Source: Atherix ibis (Eukaryota > Arthropoda > Insecta > Diptera > Athericidae). From it: 64,000 bases of DNA. The notes under the pieces were generated by a model. That model was not told the DNA's origin and made no database searches. It saw nothing but the letters and a program-made list of their open reading frames with translations. This document shows positions 11,611-22,942 of the stretch, in pieces. Numbering within the stretch: the first letter of the stretch is position 1; every line of letters begins with the position of its first letter. A program made the translations under genes and the position numbers. The DNA lies in the NCBI GenBank assembly GCA_958298945.1, contig OY282605.1, positions 10,315,811 to 10,379,810 on the forward strand. Reading direction: 5' to 3'.

Positions 11611-13518
11611 TACCCGGAGGATGAAGAAGTGGAAATTCCTGGAGTGACCATGGAAGAGCGCACGAGGGCCTGCACTAGATTGCAGAATGGCAAGGCACCA
11701 GGACCAAGCGGCATACCCAACATCGCACTGAAGAGTGCAATTGCCGCCAGGCCAGACATGTTCATAAGCAAGTACGTGGCATGCCTGCGGCAAGGCGTAT
11801 TTCCGACACGATGGAGGCAACAAAGATTGGTTCTTCTCCCAAAAGGGAAGAGACCACCGGACGAGCCAACATCCTATCGTCCACTTTGCATGCTGGATTC
11901 GGACGGCAAGAACTTGGAGCGAATAGCCGATAGATTGGAGCAATACATCGATCCTCAACTTTCCGAATTTCGATTCGGATTCAGGAAGGGGAGATCGACC
12001 ATCGATGCGTTGGAATTCGTCACGAACATCGCAAAGGACGCCATCTCAGGAAAGAGATGGAAAGGCGGTTCTGAAAAGTATTGCCTCATTGTCACCGTGG
12101 ACATCAAGAATGCGTTTAACTCGGCCCGCTGGGATCGAATCTTGGAGGCTCTTGAGAACATGGGGGTGCCCTACTACCTACGGATGATGGTCAGATCATA
12201 CTTCAGTGATCGACTACTGCACTACGAGACCGAGAATGGACCAGCAGAGTATCGGGTCACGGGAGGGGTACCTCAGGGCTCTGTCCTGGAGCCACTCTTG
12301 TGGAACGTCGTGTACGACGGACTACTCCATCTGGAATTACCGACGAACACAACACTCCTGGCTTTCGCGGATGACGTAGCAGTTGTCCTTGTAGCCAAAC
12401 ATCTGGAGGAACTGGAAGCCGCATTCTCCACCACCATCCGGAGCATAAGACAGTGGATGACATCGGCAGACCTGCCTTTGGCGGAACATAAGACCGAGGC
12501 GTCCTTGTGAGTAGCCGGCAGAAAATGGAGATCATCACCATAAGAGTAGGCGACCACGACATCCGGTCGCTACCCTACATCCGGTATCTAGGAGTGGTCT
12601 TGGATGCCAGACTCAACTACAAAGAGCACATCTCCAGCGTCAGCAGAAAGGCATCAGCAGTACAGGGCGCACATTTGCGGATAATGCCCAATATCGGAGG
12701 CCCCAGGCAAATCCGAAGGCGACTACTGGCAACTGTGGTTACCTCCTTCCTGCTATACGGAGCACCAATATGGGCGAAATCTCTAGAGCTAACAACATAC
12801 CGCAAGACAATGTCATCAGTTCAGCGGCTCTCAGCGATCAGAGTGGTTACAGCATACCGAACGGTATCACACGATGCGATCAACGTCGTGGCATCATGCC
12901 CACCCATCGACACCCTGGCAGGAGAGCGGGAACGCCAACATCGTAGGAAGAAGGAAGAGCGGCGAAAGGTCCTCTGTGAAGAGGAGAGACCCGAGAGTCT
13001 TCGCCTCTGGCAAGAGAGATGGGAGAACTCGACGAAGGGTCGGTGGACTCATCGGCTAATCCCACATGTTACCAAATGGGTCACTCGCCTGCACGGGGAA
13101 GACGGGTATTACATCACCCAACTCTTGACTGGGCATGGATGCTTTCGTGCATACTTGCACAAATTCAAGAGAACTGACTCACCAAACTGTCATCATTGCC
13201 GCGATGTGATCGAAGACGCAGAAAACGTGTTCTTCCAGTGCCCCCTCTACGAGGGGACACGGGCAGAACTGGAGAGAAATCTGAACCGTTCCATCAGTCC
13301 AGAAAACATAGTGGAGTGCATGCTGAAGAGCCAATCGGCTTGGAACAGAATTGCAGAGTACGCGGAATCTCCACACAACGTACGAAGAATAGACCGCGAG
13401 GCGTCATAACATCGGGACAGCAGAAGCATCAAATAAGAACGCCCCGGCGAAGTAGTATTTACAAAGAGTGCCGCCGGGGAACCATCGTTCCGGGAGCAAG
13501 TTTAGAGGTGCAGTTTAG
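11611..13518 (+). pseudogene. R1-clade ORF2: reverse transcriptase and C-terminal zinc knuckle
   Basis: The order is standard: GKAPGPSGIPNIALKS near 11690; FGFRKGRSTIDAL near 11965; VDIKNAFNSARWD with the first catalytic aspartate near 12098; GGVPQGSVLEPLLWN near 12260; and AFADDVAVVL near 12362 with the YXDD-equivalent intact. YLGVVLDARLNY follows near 12587. The zinc knuckle near 13188 reads CHHCRDVIEDAENVFFQC, with the usual histidine changed to asparagine. A one-base loss at about 12500 creates a TGA, and a 14-base deletion near 13365 shifts the frame again; TAG codons follow. The endonuclease domain and ORF1 are absent because of the 5' truncation. Confidence 0.92.
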
Positions 13519-13627
13519 GTTTTAGCGAGGTAAAAATCCCGCATAACTCGTCTGGCAGGAAAAATTTCCAGGCGAGTACCTTTCGAAGGTTTCCCCCTGT
13601 ACCTCATTAATCTAAACATAAAAAAAA
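11611..13627 (+). mobile_element. R1-clade non-LTR retrotransposon, 5'-truncated (copy 1)
   Basis: The element lies between perfect 14-bp direct repeats and is much less AT-rich than its surroundings. It keeps the 3' part of ORF2, a short 3' untranslated region (about 13519-13620) and a short A-rich tail. The 5' cut falls just before the reverse-transcriptase domain, typical of incomplete target-primed reverse transcription. The flank does not look like 28S rDNA. It is closely similar to the copy at 58900-60806. Confidence 0.93.
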
Positions 13628-13641
13628 GAGTCTTGTGGGCT
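13628..13641. repeat. target-site duplication, right copy
   Basis: GAGTCTTGTGGGCT, identical to 11597-11610. The bases on either side of the two copies differ, so the duplication is exactly 14 bp. Confidence 0.93.
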
Positions 13642-13696
13642 AGTAATTTAATAGAAATTAGAGGAGACTTTGTACAAGTAAGCTTTAAAATTTTTT

Positions 13697-13795
13697 TTAA
13701 TGTCCAAATGGCCTCATGTTCGTGGCGCTAAATAATGGCTTCTGGTTCTTGTGTCAGAGACGTTACGACAATAAGAAAAAAATGTTCTATGAAAT
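13697..13795 (+). repeat. short dispersed repeat, probable non-LTR 3' end
   Basis: It begins CCAAATGGCCTCATG and continues with CGTGGCGCTA to an A-rich end near 13790. The same block occurs at about 14966-15050 and 45862-45950. In those two places it follows protein-like sequence of a non-LTR tail, so this solitary copy is best read as a very short 3' end of that element. A tRNA-derived SINE is an alternative I cannot exclude. Confidence 0.55.
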
Positions 13796-13799
13796 TTTT

Positions 13800-14365
13800 T
13801 TTATAATGATTCATTTGTGATTGAATTATCTTAACAGTTTTTCTCAATTATATATAAAAATATAACACATTCTTTTAAAAGGATAGTATTTAAGTAATTT
13901 TATTATAATTTCCAATTTTCAGAAAAAATTATTTCTATCGATTACACCAACATTTTTAAAAGTATATTTTCTTATTTCCATTATCACTTACAGTCTCATG
14001 GGAAAAGTTCATAAGATCCCTTGTATTACATTGGCGTCTACGCTTCGTATCGGTTCAAACGTGGTTTCAAATATTATATTGTACGTGCGATTTTATTAAT
14101 TGATTAACACAAAATGGTAAATAGTTTTGTGAATGCCAAGAAGATAGACATCATCCCACCGAATCCACCTCCGCTGCCGGACTCAGGTATTTCCAATTCA
14201 CTTTCCACTCTCCATGTCTCTGAACCACTCCAATAATCATCAAATTACAATTATAATTGTCAGTTTCCGGGCTATACACAGAAGCATTATAAGTCTACAT
14301 ACTCCATATGTAGACTTATGCCCCATCCGGATTAACCATTTTCTAGAACCATCTCTGGTCTAACT
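13800..14365. other. spacer, no gene seen
   Basis: AT-rich in its first part and more mixed after 14130. The second part could belong to the non-LTR tail that follows, but I see no motif in it. Confidence 0.35.
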
Positions 14366-14369
14366 ACAA

Positions 14370-15055
14370 AACTGACACCTACGCGTCAGGAGAAAGTTCT
14401 TGCCCATCTTATAAAAAACACTCTTAGCTTATGACGGACAACAAGTACTCAATTGCAAAGCAACTAAGACTTTTAAAGCATAAATCGGTCTCTCCATCAA
14501 CAACTGCTGGATGGATTGGATAATTTCACACTTTTGTTCACAGATTATCGATGACCACACAGTTATTCAACGAGATTCATCATAATCTATTAAATAATAG
14601 AATCATTTAGTTGAGTTGGGTTCCATGTCCCCACTGAAATTCTAAACTGTTCCCGCTGAAATTCCAAACTTGCCGAATCTGCTCACCAAGTACCATGTAA
14701 CATCCTTAGCCATGCGTAAACAAAAAGACTGCTCTGAAACTACTCAGAATTCGGATTGGGAATCTTCTCACATTTTAAATGAATGTCACATAACCCAGCA
14801 GTTATTTTTTAAATAGGACTCCTCCCACTATGCAGCTTCTAGATTCTACAATTCCATTTCCAAACCTAATTTCTAATCCTCCCGAACATCTTAATTTGCT
14901 CCATAAAATTTAACAATGTCTAACTTTTCCCTCCAAATAATAATCGACCACCTACACATAATATGGCATCGCCAAATGGCCTCATGGTCGTGGCGCTACA
15001 GAATAGCCGCTAACTCTTCTTACAGAGACCTTACAAAAAAAAGAAAAAAATTCCC
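14370..15055 (+). pseudogene. non-LTR retrotransposon 3' tail, decayed (copy 1)
   Basis: Around 14700-14800 the plus strand reads MRKQKDCSETTQ, then SSHILNECHITQQLF. This has the C, C, H, C spacing of the cysteine-histidine tail found near the end of many non-LTR ORF2 proteins. About 14820-14925 gives PFPNLISNPPEHLNLLHKI. A related segment at 45640-45735 gives LNFPEEFDMLHKIE, which supports a real coding ancestor. The block ends with the shared 3' repeat and an A-rich stretch at 15040-15055. No catalytic domain is present and the clade is not certain. Confidence 0.5.
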
Positions 15056-15219
15056 TGCATTATTTTTTCTTATCAATAATAATATTAAAAATTTGTACTA
15101 TTTTATTTATGTATATTTTTAAACGATTATTGAGTTCTGATAAGGTGAGATGAAGAACTCATACTAAAATAATTACCCGGGTATAAATCACTCCAAAAAT
15201 GTATAGTCCTTTCTAAAAA
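15056..15219. other. AT-rich spacer
   Basis: No feature recognised between the A-rich end of one non-LTR tail and the start of the next. Confidence 0.4.
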
Positions 15220-15520
15220 CAGGTTGCTAGAGGTCATCAAACTCAGAAAGCCAGACCATAGGCTTACTCACCGACCTATTTACTGGATATTATCTTAATA
15301 AGATGGATAAATCTAGCTCGATAATCTGTGAAGATAATAAAACGTCATAGCACCTACTCTGCGATTACGAGGCCATTAACTACCAGAGATTTTCGTATCT
15401 TTGTTTGGGACTTGCTAACCCCTAGGAGATCTCCCGGCTACCTGCCAAAATATTACTCTTAGTTGAGTTAAAGTTTCTGACCATAAAATACCTTATTAGT
15501 CAAGATGGTCTGAATCTATT
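15220..15520 (+). pseudogene. non-LTR ORF2 extreme C-terminus, RNase H-type element
   Basis: One frame reads GLLTDLFTGYYLNKMDKSS, then ICEDNKTS, a stop, HLLCDYEAI, RFSYLCLGLANP and SRLPAKILLL. This resembles the tail that follows the RNase H domain in many insect non-LTR elements: a leading LLTGH-like box, cysteine-histidine residues, then RFxxLG and LPxK. It is a single fragment with stops. It stands before, and is separate from, the Jockey fragment that starts near 15640. Confidence 0.5.
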
Positions 15521-16014
15521 TGCTACTTGCTAAACTCTATATTACAGTCAATTTTTTTCTAAAAAATATGATTTATTCTCAAACATTTAAAAGTTATTTT
15601 ATTGAAGTAAATCTAGTTTTTTTAATTTTAAATATCTACCCAAACTTTCGAAAATCAGCGAAGTAATCCTTACACCTAAACCAGGAGCGCCAATGAAAAA
15701 TTCTTATCCATCCATATCTCTCCTACTTACAATGCAAAAATTTTTCAAAAAACTATTCCTAAGAAGGATCATAGCAAAGACGGAAATCTCATCCCTACGT
15801 ATCAGTTTGGCTTCAGAGAAAGTCACTTTACTATAGATCGGGTGCAAAGAATTATAAATAACGGAGAAAAAGCACTAGAATAGAAAATGGTTTGCTCAGC
15901 AATCAAGGGGGATAAGGTGTGGCATAAAGGGTTTATCTACAAAGTGAATAGAGATGTTGCAAAGCAATTTATATATTTTAGAGTCAGATATTGGCAAGCA
16001 TAAAAGCAGTAATA

Positions 16015-17302
16015 CGAGGGTCGTCCAATAAGTCCTTAGAAAATCCGAGAAATTGCGCTCGTAGTGTCCGTAAAGATTTTTTGTAAGGAGCATTATCGAC
16101 AGGAAAGCTGTCAAAATTTCAGCTCGATCAATAGCGTAGGTCAATTTCTATCGTCGATTAAAGTTAACGACATTTATTTGTGCATAACAATGGAAAAAAG
16201 CGAGTTTAGGGCTGTCATCAAACATCTCCATTTGAAAGGCTTAAGCCCGAAAGAAATCAAAGCCGAGTTGGATGCAGTTCATGGCACATCTGCACCTGTG
16301 TTGGCAATGGTTTACAATTGGGTGAATGAATTTAAACGTGGCCGTTCATCCACAAAAGATGAACATCGTTCAGGACGCCCAGTTGAGGTGTCTACTCCTG
16401 AAATCATCGACAAAATCAACGATCTGATTTTGAACGATCGGTGAATTAAAGTGCGCGAATTAGTTGAGTCCACGGGCATATCACAAGGTACAGCAGCTTC
16501 AATTTTGCATGAAAAATTGTCTGTGAAAAAAATTTCTGCAAGATGGGTGCCGCGTTTGCTCTCAGAGGAGAATAAGCGCAATCGCGTAGTGGACTCTGAG
16601 GCTATGTTGGCACTCTTTCATCGCAATCCTGCCGAATTCCTTCGTCGATATGTCACTGTGGACGAAACCTGGATACACTACTACACTCCAGAAACGAAGA
16701 GACAGTCATCACAGTGGATTTTCAAGGGTGAACGGGCTCCGAAGAAGGCAAAAACCGTGCCATCGGCCAGCAAGGTGATGGCCACGGTCTTTTGGGATTC
16801 GCAGGGCATTATTTTTTTCGACTAATTGGAAAAAGGAAAAACAATAACAGGAGCGTATTACGCGTCGTTATTGCAACGGTTGAGCGAGGAAATCAAAGAG
16901 AAACGCCTTCATCTGAAGAAGAAAAAAATCCTCTTGCATCAGGACAATGCGCGTGTGCACACTTGCGCTGTTTCCATGGCCAAAATTGTGGAATTGAGAA
17001 TGGAATTGTTGCAGCATCCCGCTTATTCACCAGATTTGGCCCCGAGTGACTATTTTTTTTCCCCCAATCTGAAGAAATGGCTTGGCGGACGACGGTTCAC
17101 TTCCAACGAGGACGTAATTGCTCAAACGGATGAGTATTTTGCAGAACTTCCGAAATCCTATTTTTTGGACGGGATAAACATTTTGGAAAAACGGTTGGAA
17201 AAGTGTATAGAGCTAAAAGGAGTTTATGTTGAAAAACAAAATTTTTTTTTCAAAAAACAGTTTTTTTCCATCTTTTTCTAAGGACTTATTGAACGACCCT
17301 CG
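16015..17302 (+). mobile_element. irritans-type mariner, full length (copy 2)
   Basis: Inverted termini begin CGAGGGTCGTCCAATAAGTC at 16015 and end, reversed, at 17302. TA stands on both sides (16013-16014 and 17303-17304), the expected duplication. Length is 1288 bp. It is very similar to the copy at 2894-4160 and carries no deletion, so it is among the youngest insertions here. It lies inside the Jockey fragment. Confidence 0.95.
16190..17281 (+). pseudogene. irritans-type mariner transposase (copy 2)
   Basis: The ATG at 16190 gives MEKSEFRAVIKHLHLKGL. The frame is unbroken by indels but has a TGA at 16442 (sister copy: arginine, CGA) and a TAA at 16823 (sister: tyrosine). All three catalytic aspartates are present: VTVDETWIHYY, LLHQDNARVHT and APSDYFF, with 34 residues between the last two. 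WVPRLLSEENK marks the linker. The usual terminal stop after GVYVEK has changed to a sense codon, so the frame runs about 14 further lysine- and phenylalanine-rich codons to 17281. Without the two nonsense codons it would have the normal size, about 345 residues. Confidence 0.94.
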
Positions 17303-17773
17303 TACCTCAAGGAAACATTGTAGGTCCTATCTTATAAAAGATATAAAAGTAGAAGTACCTCAAGGGAGTGTACTAGACTCTATTAATTTCTATACTTGCA
17401 GATGGCATCGTAATAATGGCGGTGGATTCATCGGTTGATAGAGCCACTAAAACACTACAGAATAAAATAAATAATATTGTATAAAAAATTGGATGAACCT
17501 GTGGCGCATTATTATCCTTACCCACAAAAAAATTGATCCTGCATATATTATCACCGATGAACAAAGTGTACCTTATGTTAATGCAGTTTAGTATCTTGGT
17601 ATAACCCCTGATACCAGTTTTGGGGTTGTACAAACAAATTGTATATAAAACAAAGCAATACGGGGGATAATAACTGCCCCATGGTACATAAAAAATTAAG
17701 ATCTCCAAAGTGACTTGTAAATTAATTTGGTTTATTAGGCTTGCCTTTATATGAAAACCCTGAGATAAAAACG

Positions 17774-17811
17774 GTGAAGTTTGGTCCTTTGGTAAAAGGA
17801 CCAAACTTCAC
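17774..17811. repeat. perfect 17-bp inverted repeat, 4-nt loop
   Basis: GTGAAGTTTGGTCCTTT at 17774-17790 pairs with 17795-17811 around the loop GGTA. No flanking duplication or run of T suggests a function. Confidence 0.85.
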
Positions 17812-17824
17812 GAATCAGAAAAAT

Positions 17825-20590
17825 AGACAAAATTAGATATTTGTCCTAAATAAGTTCTAAGGCGATTAAGTTAATAAAGATAAATAAGTCATTAGACGAT
17901 GTTCACTAAGATTGGTCATGGCACATTGCCGTGCCGTGGTTTCAGTGGATAAGAATCCCACACTATTAAGAGGAGTCCTCATAATGTCTTTTTAGATTTT
18001 CACCTACCTAGGAAAAAAAAATTTAAAACTGCCAAAATTAAAATAATAACTAAGATGTTTTGATCTTAAAATAAAAATATATTCTCCAATCGTTTTCATA
18101 TGTTGAATGAGAATTTCCAATTAATTTCAGAAAAATAACTAAAACTCCACATTATCCTGAATCAAATTTATCCTCAAATTTATTTGAAAATCTCTCTAAA
18201 AACATTTCATTATATCTTTTTTTTTTTAAAAATCGAGACTAAATAAGCAGATTTGGAATTGAAATTTTACAATAACAACTGCTACCACGATAATGTTTGT
18301 ATGATTTTCTAAAAAGACATTTTTTATAATTTTAATAAATATAACATTTTGTATAATTTTTTATTATTTTGAAAAGAATATTTCTCATTTTTGTTCCTTT
18401 ATAAACTGAAGATTGTAAAATGAGATTGCATATTTTATCCAAAGTAGGCACAATTTATTTATCATAATTAAAAGTAAACAATGTGCCCATTTCTGTTACT
18501 CAAAGTTATAGCCAGGATAATTCTGGCAGCTTATAAAAATAAGGTATATAAAATATAAGAAATTAAATTTCTTCAAAAATTTAATTTTATGAGAACAATT
18601 TGAAAAATTTTTTTATCGTGGAGTGCAAAAAAAAACATATCTGAAAGCCTGAAAATTTCCAAGGATTTTCGTTTAAAACCATTCCAATATAAGTAGCAGA
18701 AAAATTTTTTTTTAAAAGGATACCCTTTCTTTTATTAAAATTATTATATAATAGAAAAAAATACTACCATAATTTTTGATTAGTTTGTAAATTAAAATCT
18801 TAATTGTAGGCACTCTTAAATGCGAAAAGTTGAATAAACTCGCTGCGACCAAACAAAGACTTGAAAAGGGATTCTTTCCTTTTGATATTGGAAAATTTCT
18901 TTCAAAAGAGGTGAATGTCTTTTTCTTCTTCTTTTTTAGGGAGAGGAAATATTTTCCCTTTTACTATTGGAGATTCTGAATAGTCAGTTATGTTTAAAAA
19001 AATTGTTTTTTTTTTAATCTTTTTCTGCCAAAAAAAAAAAATTATTTTCAAAATTATTGCTAACGAAAAATTGAAATATAAAGAAAATAATTGTTTTCTT
19101 ATAGAAGAAGAAAAAGGAGTGAATTTTAATAAAGACGAAGAAATATTAGAAAAAATCTGAAAAGACTTTGAAATATTTTCATTTGTCACAACAACCTGGC
19201 TTTGTTCAGGAAATTTTATGCCAACGGCCATCATTAGTACGAATTCTAGGATGAGGTTAGGATTCTTGCTTTTGAGGATAAAATCTTCGAAATTTTTTTT
19301 TCTTTTCGTTTTTCTTTCTTATACATAAAATTAGACATTTTTTTATGATTTTATTATTGAAGTAAAAATTTTAATTGCATGTCTTTGCAAAACATCAATT
19401 TTACTTGTCTTATCTTTTCGCTATGAAAAAATTGTATTTTGTGTACGAGAGAAAAATGGATTTTCTTAAAATTACCAAAGCTATCCAAGATATTAATATT
19501 ATATTTTGCTTATTTTGCAAAAGATTCAAAATAAATTATTTATCAATTTATTACTGTTATACGTAAATATAATCTCTCCCTGAGGAATGATACTGCAACC
19601 TTTTCAAAAGAAGCTTGAATGGAAATTTTAAAAAATTTAATTTAAAAATAACATTTTGAGAATTTGTCCTTTAATTAATAAAAATATATTTTTGAAGCAA
19701 AAAAATTTCATTTATTTTCAATTAAAAAAGACATTTTTATTTTTAATGTTATTATTTCTTTAATAAAATCTAAAGAAAAATATCTTTTACTCTTCGATTT
19801 AAATAAAAGTTTTATTTTAATTAAAAAAAAAAAACTGTAAAGTACGAGTATCTACTAAATGTGGTTTTTTATATATACGTATACCAGCCTTAGGATAATA
19901 TTGTACATTATGTAAATTAATTTTTTAAGTGAATTTATTACTAATTAAAGACAATAATTAAAGGCTATGCTTCAATAGTTTTAACTTAAGTCTTTCCAAC
20001 CGTCTTATTAGGCATTCGAGCAAGTTGGAAAGAAAAGATTCAATCTTCACCATCCTTTTTGGTATTCTGGAAAATTTTCCAGAAAATGCGAATACGCAGA
20101 TATTATATAAATTGTCTTAATCGAAGATCATCTCATTGGGAATAGTTTTTATTTATTTTCAAGGATCTGTGTTACCGTATATAAAAATTTTATAGCTATT
20201 GACTAAAACATTTTTATACTCCGTTTGAATAGATTGCCTTAAACAAACCTTTATATTTATTTGTTTGGGGCTTAAAATATGTACCATAAGGCATTTTCTA
20301 TAGGGCTTTTCAATAGGTATCCTTAATATTTGATTAGCCTATTAAGCCTATTCTCTAAGTGATTGTGAATGTTATTTTTATACGGTTGTATTTTTTTATA
20401 ACCACCTTTTAGTCATAAAAAACTACACAATTCAATAACGCATGATGATAGTGGAAATTTATTATAAACATTTTTGGTCTGATCGCTAAAACACTCTGTC
20501 CATTAGCCATTTCGACCATAAATTCCATAAGGTTCGTGTAATTAATGGTCAAAAAGGACAATTTACCGCGAGAAAAATGCAGTCTCCAAT
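17825..20590. other. long AT-rich stretch without recognisable genes
   Basis: This 2.8 kb is dominated by A/T runs. A 110-codon minus frame at 18902-19234 and a 63-codon plus frame at 19375-19566 have skewed, lysine- or phenylalanine-rich composition and no motif. I do not treat them as genes. Confidence 0.5.
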
Positions 20591-20599
20591 CTGAATAAT

Positions 20600-21330
20600 C
20601 GAGGAAAAACGATCAGTTGCCAATCGACGAATGCTTGTACGTCAGCGAAATACTCGCGGTTAAATGAAAATATTGCGACTGTGGCTCAAAGTGTGCTTGA
20701 GAAAACCACATCATCTCACTTCCTCATCGTTGACATAACTTAAACTTGGTTAACATTGCAAAAAGACTTGGATCTAGGTGTATATAAAAATCAACCACTA
20801 TTATTACAGGAGCTTCCTTTTCATGTACAAAAATCTACCGCCTGATGTGGGTGCTCGCTGGGTGGCATCATTGGGCCGCAGTACTTTCAAAATGAGTCTA
20901 GAGCGATGGTCACTGTCAATTATGAGAGGTTTAAAGCGATAATAGCTCAAGTAGACAATATGGACAATGACAATATCCAGTTCTAGAAGAACGGTGGAGA
21001 AGAACTTGCTACACAGCAGTTGCAACAAGGTATTTATTGAAGACGAAGTTGGCACGTCGTGTTATTTCGAGATATGCTTTATAAGATCAGATGACCGATA
21101 AAATCGTTGTCTTTAAGGCCCTAAAACTCTTTTCTATTGAGCTATAGTAAATTGATTTCTTGTGATAATAAACCAAGTTTACTTACCAAGGTGGAGAATA
21201 ATATCATTTTAGCCACCGGTGAGATTCAGCCCAATTTATGAGGAAAACTAATCCAAAAATCGGATCTCGCCGATCACCTCCAGCAAACAAAGCCATGCAG
21301 CCTATTTAAATCAAATTATTTTAAAATAAT
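20600..21330 (+). pseudogene. DDE_3-type (Tc1/mariner-like) transposase, decayed (copy 1)
   Basis: Near 20655 the plus strand reads NENIATVAQSVLEKT, then LQKDLDLGVYKNQ and LLLQELP near 20775-20820. These are the end of the DNA-binding part. It then jumps to GGIIGPQYFQNESRAMVTVN near 20855 and VDNMDNDNIQF, the catalytic core around the second aspartate box. Near 21195 ENNIILATGEIQPNL represents the C-terminal end. Large segments between these are lost and stops are common. This transposase type, often annotated in insects as a DDE superfamily endonuclease, also occurs here at 29905-31380 and 36800-37700. Confidence 0.72.
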
Positions 21331-21772
21331 AATAATATTAAATATGCTTTTTATTGCAGTAAATTTATCTGCCATAAATTATAAAAAACTCTTTTTATAA
21401 AATTTCAAAAATGAAGCATTGTTAATAATAAAAATTATTCGAATCAATGATGTGATCAACTTTAATGTGATTAGCCAATTGGACATTTAATTAAATATCA
21501 CTTAAAAAAAATTATTATTGCAAAAATTAAAATAATAAAAAAAAACTTCTTGTAAAAACTCAAAAAAAAAATTATTTTCTAAATAGTCACAAATGCACTC
21601 AAGGACATTACTTTTTGCCAAATGCCCTTCACATTAAAGTACTAAACTTTATTGAAATTGATACAAAAAATAGTAGTAATAGTAATAATAAGCAATTCAG
21701 TTTTCAGAAAAATAACCACTGTTAAAGGATATTATGTGTTAGATTATATAAATTATTGTTGGTTATAAATTT
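21331..21772. other. AT-rich spacer, nothing seen
   Basis: A/T-rich sequence without open frames or repeats of note. Confidence 0.5.
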
Positions 21773-21773
21773 A

Positions 21774-22940
21774 CAAGGTATATAAGCTTAAATCCGCTGT
21801 TTTTTTTCATAGAAAGCAAAAACAAATTTATTCAAAGTCCTTGCCCTCGCTAGCTAAACAATTTTCCCATCTCTCTGGAAATTTGTAGATACCACGCCAT
21901 ATAAATTTCTTCTCTTTCCAGGCAAACCACTCATCAAACCATTTTCGGACGTCTTTGTGAGTATCGAAGTGCTGCTCAGCGAGCGCGTGGTCCATCGACG
22001 AAAACAGGTGGTTGCACCTCCCAGTTGAGTGTCTCCAATTAGTTTCAGACCATTTTTGACGTGTGCAATGGTGCGTTGTCGTGGAGAAAAGTCAGCTTGT
22101 TATGTTTTTGTTGATAGTCCGTCCTTTTTTTACGCAGAGCACGGTGCAATTTGATCAGTTGTTGGTGGTAGTGGTAGGCATTGCCAGTTTCACCAGGTTT
22201 CAAGATTTCATAGTAACCGATACCCTGCTGATCCCACCAAACGCACAGAATCGTCTTCCGTCCAAAGCGATTTGGTCTTGGGGAAGATGTTGTTGGTTGG
22301 CCGGGATCAACATCCACTTTTCATCGCCTGTCACAATCCGATGCAGGAACGACTTTCTTTTTTGTCTGGCGAGCAAGATTTCACATGTGTTTTGGCGTCG
22401 ATCCATCTGCCCAATTCATGCGGCACCCATTTGCCGATATTTCCAATATTCGCCATGGTACACAAACGTATGGAAATGGCTCGTTGAGTAACACCCAATT
22501 GCTCCGCGAGCATTTTTTGCGATTAGGTATCGTCTTCATCCAAAAGAGCCTGCAATTGATGGTCCTCAACCTTCTAGGCCGATTTTCACTCTTCTTGTCC
22601 CACAAGTCAAAATTGCCATCTTTGAACCGTAGAAACGTTGTTTCCAATATAGCACTATCACCATAGGACTCCATAATCATTCGATGGGATTCGGCAGCCG
22701 ATTTCTTCAAATTGAAGCAGAAAAGCAAAGCTTCTCGCAAATGCTGTTTTTCTGGCACAAAACTAGACATGATTACCAAAGTAAAAATGTATGTTGTTGT
22801 ACGAAATTGCTGACAATGTGCACTGATTAATATTACGAGCGGTCAAACTCATAAAAAAAAGTATGGCGTGTCCATGGTAGCTTAATACGCTCACTCACGC
22901 AATCTAAGACCAAACAGCGGATTTAAGTTTATACCCCTGG
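21774..22940 (-). mobile_element. mauritiana-type mariner (copy 2)
   Basis: The termini are CAAGGTATATAAGCTTAAAT at 21774 and, reversed, CCAGGGGTATAAAC ending at 22940. TA lies on both sides (21772-21773 and 22941-22942). Length is 1167 bp, about 110 bp less than the copy at 46228-47507. It shares one internal deletion with the fragment at 26797-27466. Confidence 0.92.
21831..22770 (-). pseudogene. mauritiana-type mariner transposase (copy 2)
   Basis: The start MSSFVPEKQHLREALLFCF lies near 22768, a few codons inside a slightly longer frame. It is followed by SAAESHRMIMESYGDSAILE and FKDGNFDLWDKK. Frameshifts then move the reading between frames: LAEQLGVTQRAISIRL is the second helix-turn-helix, and VTGDEKW holds the first catalytic aspartate near 22320. 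FLHDNAPLHTSKMV near 22060 holds the second. Just after LNWEV a deletion of about 45 bases removes the YSPDLAPSD region with the third aspartate and shifts the frame. The C-terminal part (WEKCL-like) is still visible near 21850. Confidence 0.9.
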
Positions 22941-22942
22941 TA

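Larger units (their letters stand above)
15640..17705 (+). pseudogene. Jockey-clade reverse transcriptase, split by an irritans mariner
   Basis: Before the mariner, 15655-15780 reads SEVILTPKPGAPMKNSYPSI. About 15797-15925 reads YQFGFRESHFTIDRVQRIIN, a stop, KMVCSAI and DKVWHKGF, the Jockey motifs around the first catalytic aspartate, though that aspartate segment is damaged. After the mariner, 17349-17375 gives VEVPQGSVLDSI. Near 17395 the FADD-type box reads LADGIVIMAV, so it has lost both aspartates. About 17560-17620 gives VYLMLMQ and YLGITPDTS in different frames. Stops and shifts are frequent. Motif order and spacing on both sides of 16015-17302 show a single interrupted element. Confidence 0.78.

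Noticed and set aside
13697..13795. tRNA gene or tRNA-derived SINE
   Set aside because: TGGCCTCATGG loosely recalls an A box, but no proper B box or cloverleaf can be drawn, and two of three copies follow non-LTR-like tails.
18902..19234. 110-codon minus frame
   Set aside because: Low-complexity lysine, phenylalanine and isoleucine content from A/T runs; no motif.
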